A stretch of DNA of 13,458 nt from Akkermansiaceae bacterium UBA3385 (lineage in GTDB: Bacteria > Verrucomicrobiota > Verrucomicrobiia > Verrucomicrobiales > Akkermansiaceae): positions 11,089 to 24,546 of the forward strand of contig DEPT01000051.1 in the NCBI GenBank assembly GCA_002358905.1, in the 5' to 3' direction. Shown here piece after piece: positions 12,083-13,458 of this stretch (positions within the stretch are counted from its first letter, which is position 1; every line of letters starts with the position of its first letter). A program made the position numbers and the translations under genes. The notes under the pieces were generated by a model. That model did not search any database and was not told where the DNA came from. It saw only the letters and a program-made list of their open reading frames with translations.

Positions 12083-13458
12083 ATGTCACTCAAATCATTC
12101 TTCAATCCGAAGAGCATTGCAGTAGTCGGCGTGTCTGCCGATCCCACTAAGCTGGGCGCCGTTGTATTCAACAACATCATCTCCGCTGACTACAAGGGCA
12201 ATCTCTATGGCATCAACCCCAAGATGGCCGGTCAGGAACTCTGCGGCAAGCCCTGCTACGCCAGCGTGGACGCCCTGCCTGAGCCCATGGACCTGGTGGT
12301 TGTGCTCGTTCCCGCCCGTTTCACCGAGGGCGTGATTGACGCCTGCATCGCCAACGGCACGAAGAACATCTCCATCATCACCGCCGGCTTCGGCGAAGTG
12401 GGTGAGAAGGAGCTTGAGCAGCGCATCGCCCAGAAGTGCCTGGACAACGGCATCAACCTGCTTGGCCCGAACTGCCTTGGCCACATCTCCACCTTCGACA
12501 ACGTGAACGCCTCCTTCGCCGACGGTTTCCCCGCCCGCGGTAACGTGGCTTTCGTGTCTCAGTCCGGTGCATACTGCTCCGCCATCATGGACTGGGCTGC
12601 CGGCAAGGGCATCGGCTTCTCCCACTTCATTTCCATCGGCAACAAGGCCGTGATGGGCGAAGACAAGCTGCTGGCCGCTCTGAAGGACGACCCCAACACC
12701 AACGCCTTCGTGTTCTACCTGGAGTCCCTCAAGAACGGCAAGGAATTCCTCAAGGTGATTAAGGAAGTTTCCGACACCAAGCCCTGCGTGATTATGGAAC
12801 CCGGCAAGAGCGCCAAGGCCCAGGCCGCTTCCCTTTCCCACACCGGTTCTCTTGCTCCGAACTACCGCGTGCTGGAGATGGCTCTGCAAGGTGCAGGCGC
12901 TATCCAGGCCTACAACGACCGCGAACTCTTCGGTCTGCTTGAGGTACTGCAGTACTGCAACCACAACCAGTTCGACGGCAAGGTAGCCGTGCTGACCAAC
13001 GCCGGTGGCGTGGGCGTGCTTACCTCCGACCTCTGCGAAGAGGCTGGTCTTGACCTCGCTCCCCCCAGCGATGAGACCAAGGCTGCCCTGCGCGCCGTGC
13101 TTACCCCCGAGGCTTCCCTGGGCAACCCCATCGACGTGGTGGGCGACGCCAAGGCAGACCGCTACGAGGCTGCCCTCAAGGTGCTCTGCGAGAGCGGTGA
13201 GTACAAGAACATCCTTGTTCTCCTTACTCCCCAGCGTGTAACCGAGTGTCCGGAGACCGCTCAGGCTGTCATCAAGCTGGCTCCCCAGTACCCGAACGTG
13301 AACATCTACTGCTCCTTCGTGGGTGGCGCCCGCGTGGACGAAGGCCGCGTGCTGCTCAACGAGGCCAAGATTCTCAACTACGAGTACCCCGCCGACATCG
13401 TGCGTTTGCTCGGTCTGCTGAAGGCCCAGATGGCCTTCCGCGGCAAGAAGCTCGCCAC
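12083..13458 (+). CDS. Acyl-CoA synthetase (NDP-forming), 3' end outside window
   Basis: At least 458 residues, still open at the right edge. Members of this family convert acyl-CoA (commonly acetyl-CoA) plus ADP and phosphate to the acid, CoA and ATP, so they conserve energy in fermenters. Domains: a CoA-binding Rossmann domain with the SIAVVGVSADPTKLG start (11-25), then GPNCLGHIS (128-136); a succinyl-CoA-synthetase-like domain beginning SQSGAYCSAI (159-168); and the phosphohistidine region around His253 in SLSHTGSLA, followed by LTNAGGVGVLTSDLCE. The C-terminal ATP-grasp (beta) part, if fused, would lie beyond the window. The start is the ATG at 12083, with family alignment beginning directly after it. 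Codon use is far more biased than its neighbours (nearly all Lys AAG, Asn AAC), suggesting very high expression. Substrate cannot be told. Confidence 0.9.
   Translation, partial: MSLKSFFNPKSIAVVGVSADPTKLGAVVFNNIISADYKGNLYGINPKMAGQELCGKPCYASVDALPEPMDLVVVLVPARFTEGVIDACIANGTKNISIITAGFGEVGEKELEQRIAQKCLDNGINLLGPNCLGHISTFDNVNASFADGFPARGNVAFVSQSGAYCSAIMDWAAGKGIGFSHFISIGNKAVMGEDKLLAALKDDPNTNAFVFYLESLKNGKEFLKVIKEVSDTKPCVIMEPGKSAKAQAASLSHTGSLAPNYRVLEMALQGAGAIQAYNDRELFGLLEVLQYCNHNQFDGKVAVLTNAGGVGVLTSDLCEEAGLDLAPPSDETKAALRAVLTPEASLGNPIDVVGDAKADRYEAALKVLCESGEYKNILVLLTPQRVTECPETAQAVIKLAPQYPNVNIYCSFVGGARVDEGRVLLNEAKILNYEYPADIVRLLGLLKAQMAFRGKKLA

Noticed and set aside
12095..12964. 289-codon frame antisense to the acyl-CoA synthetase
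   Set aside because: It mirrors a strongly coding, codon-biased gene and has a low-complexity Gly/Val/His composition.

Overview
The window looks like ordinary chromosome from a free-replicating bacterium with moderately high G+C, most plausibly a member of the Verrucomicrobiota close to Akkermansia. This placement is an inference from protein style, the near absence of Shine-Dalgarno sites and the gene mix; I could not run a search. No phage, plasmid, insertion sequence, CRISPR, tRNA or rRNA was seen. Ten of the thirteen main genes belong to recognisable families, and three are small or poorly known proteins.

Layout. Positions 1-70 hold a perfectly phased 7-bp tandem repeat that ends at the stop codon of malQ (minus strand, glycogen/maltodextrin metabolism). 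A plus-strand block follows: a DksA/TraR-family regulator, rpmG (L33), rpsR (S18) and folE2. All four are the zinc-independent version of a protein that often needs zinc. A consensus promoter inside the end of dksA drives rpmG-rpsR, which ends at a strong UUCG-loop terminator. Converging on folE2 from the minus strand is a four-gene unit: an ExbB/TolQ-like channel protein, an ExbD-like protein whose membrane Asp is replaced by Asn, a Pro/Ala-rich single-pass protein laid out like TonB but with no TonB C-terminal domain, and a small membrane zinc-ribbon protein. Upstream of that unit, serS (minus) ends at a perfect 12-bp hairpin.

The accessory-looking middle (7426-9728, minus) carries a Fic-domain protein with a fused VbhA-like N-terminal module and a 12-bp-repeat linker, then a gap with a palindromic repeat, then an ankyrin-repeat protein. 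Divergent from the ankyrin gene is a plus-strand operon: a mannose-1-phosphate guanylyltransferase (manC), ruvX overlapping it by one base, and a small multi-pass membrane protein. A second copy of the palindromic repeat follows in a 367-base gap. The window ends inside a large NDP-forming acyl-CoA synthetase gene with highly biased codons.

Expression signals. Several sigma70-type promoters are clear. For manC, and probably serS and malQ, the predicted start of transcription falls at or within a few bases of the start codon, suggesting leaderless mRNAs. The most interesting items are the zinc-free gene block, the ExbD-like protein that has lost its proton-carrying residue within an unusual four-gene unit, and the dispersed palindromic repeats.
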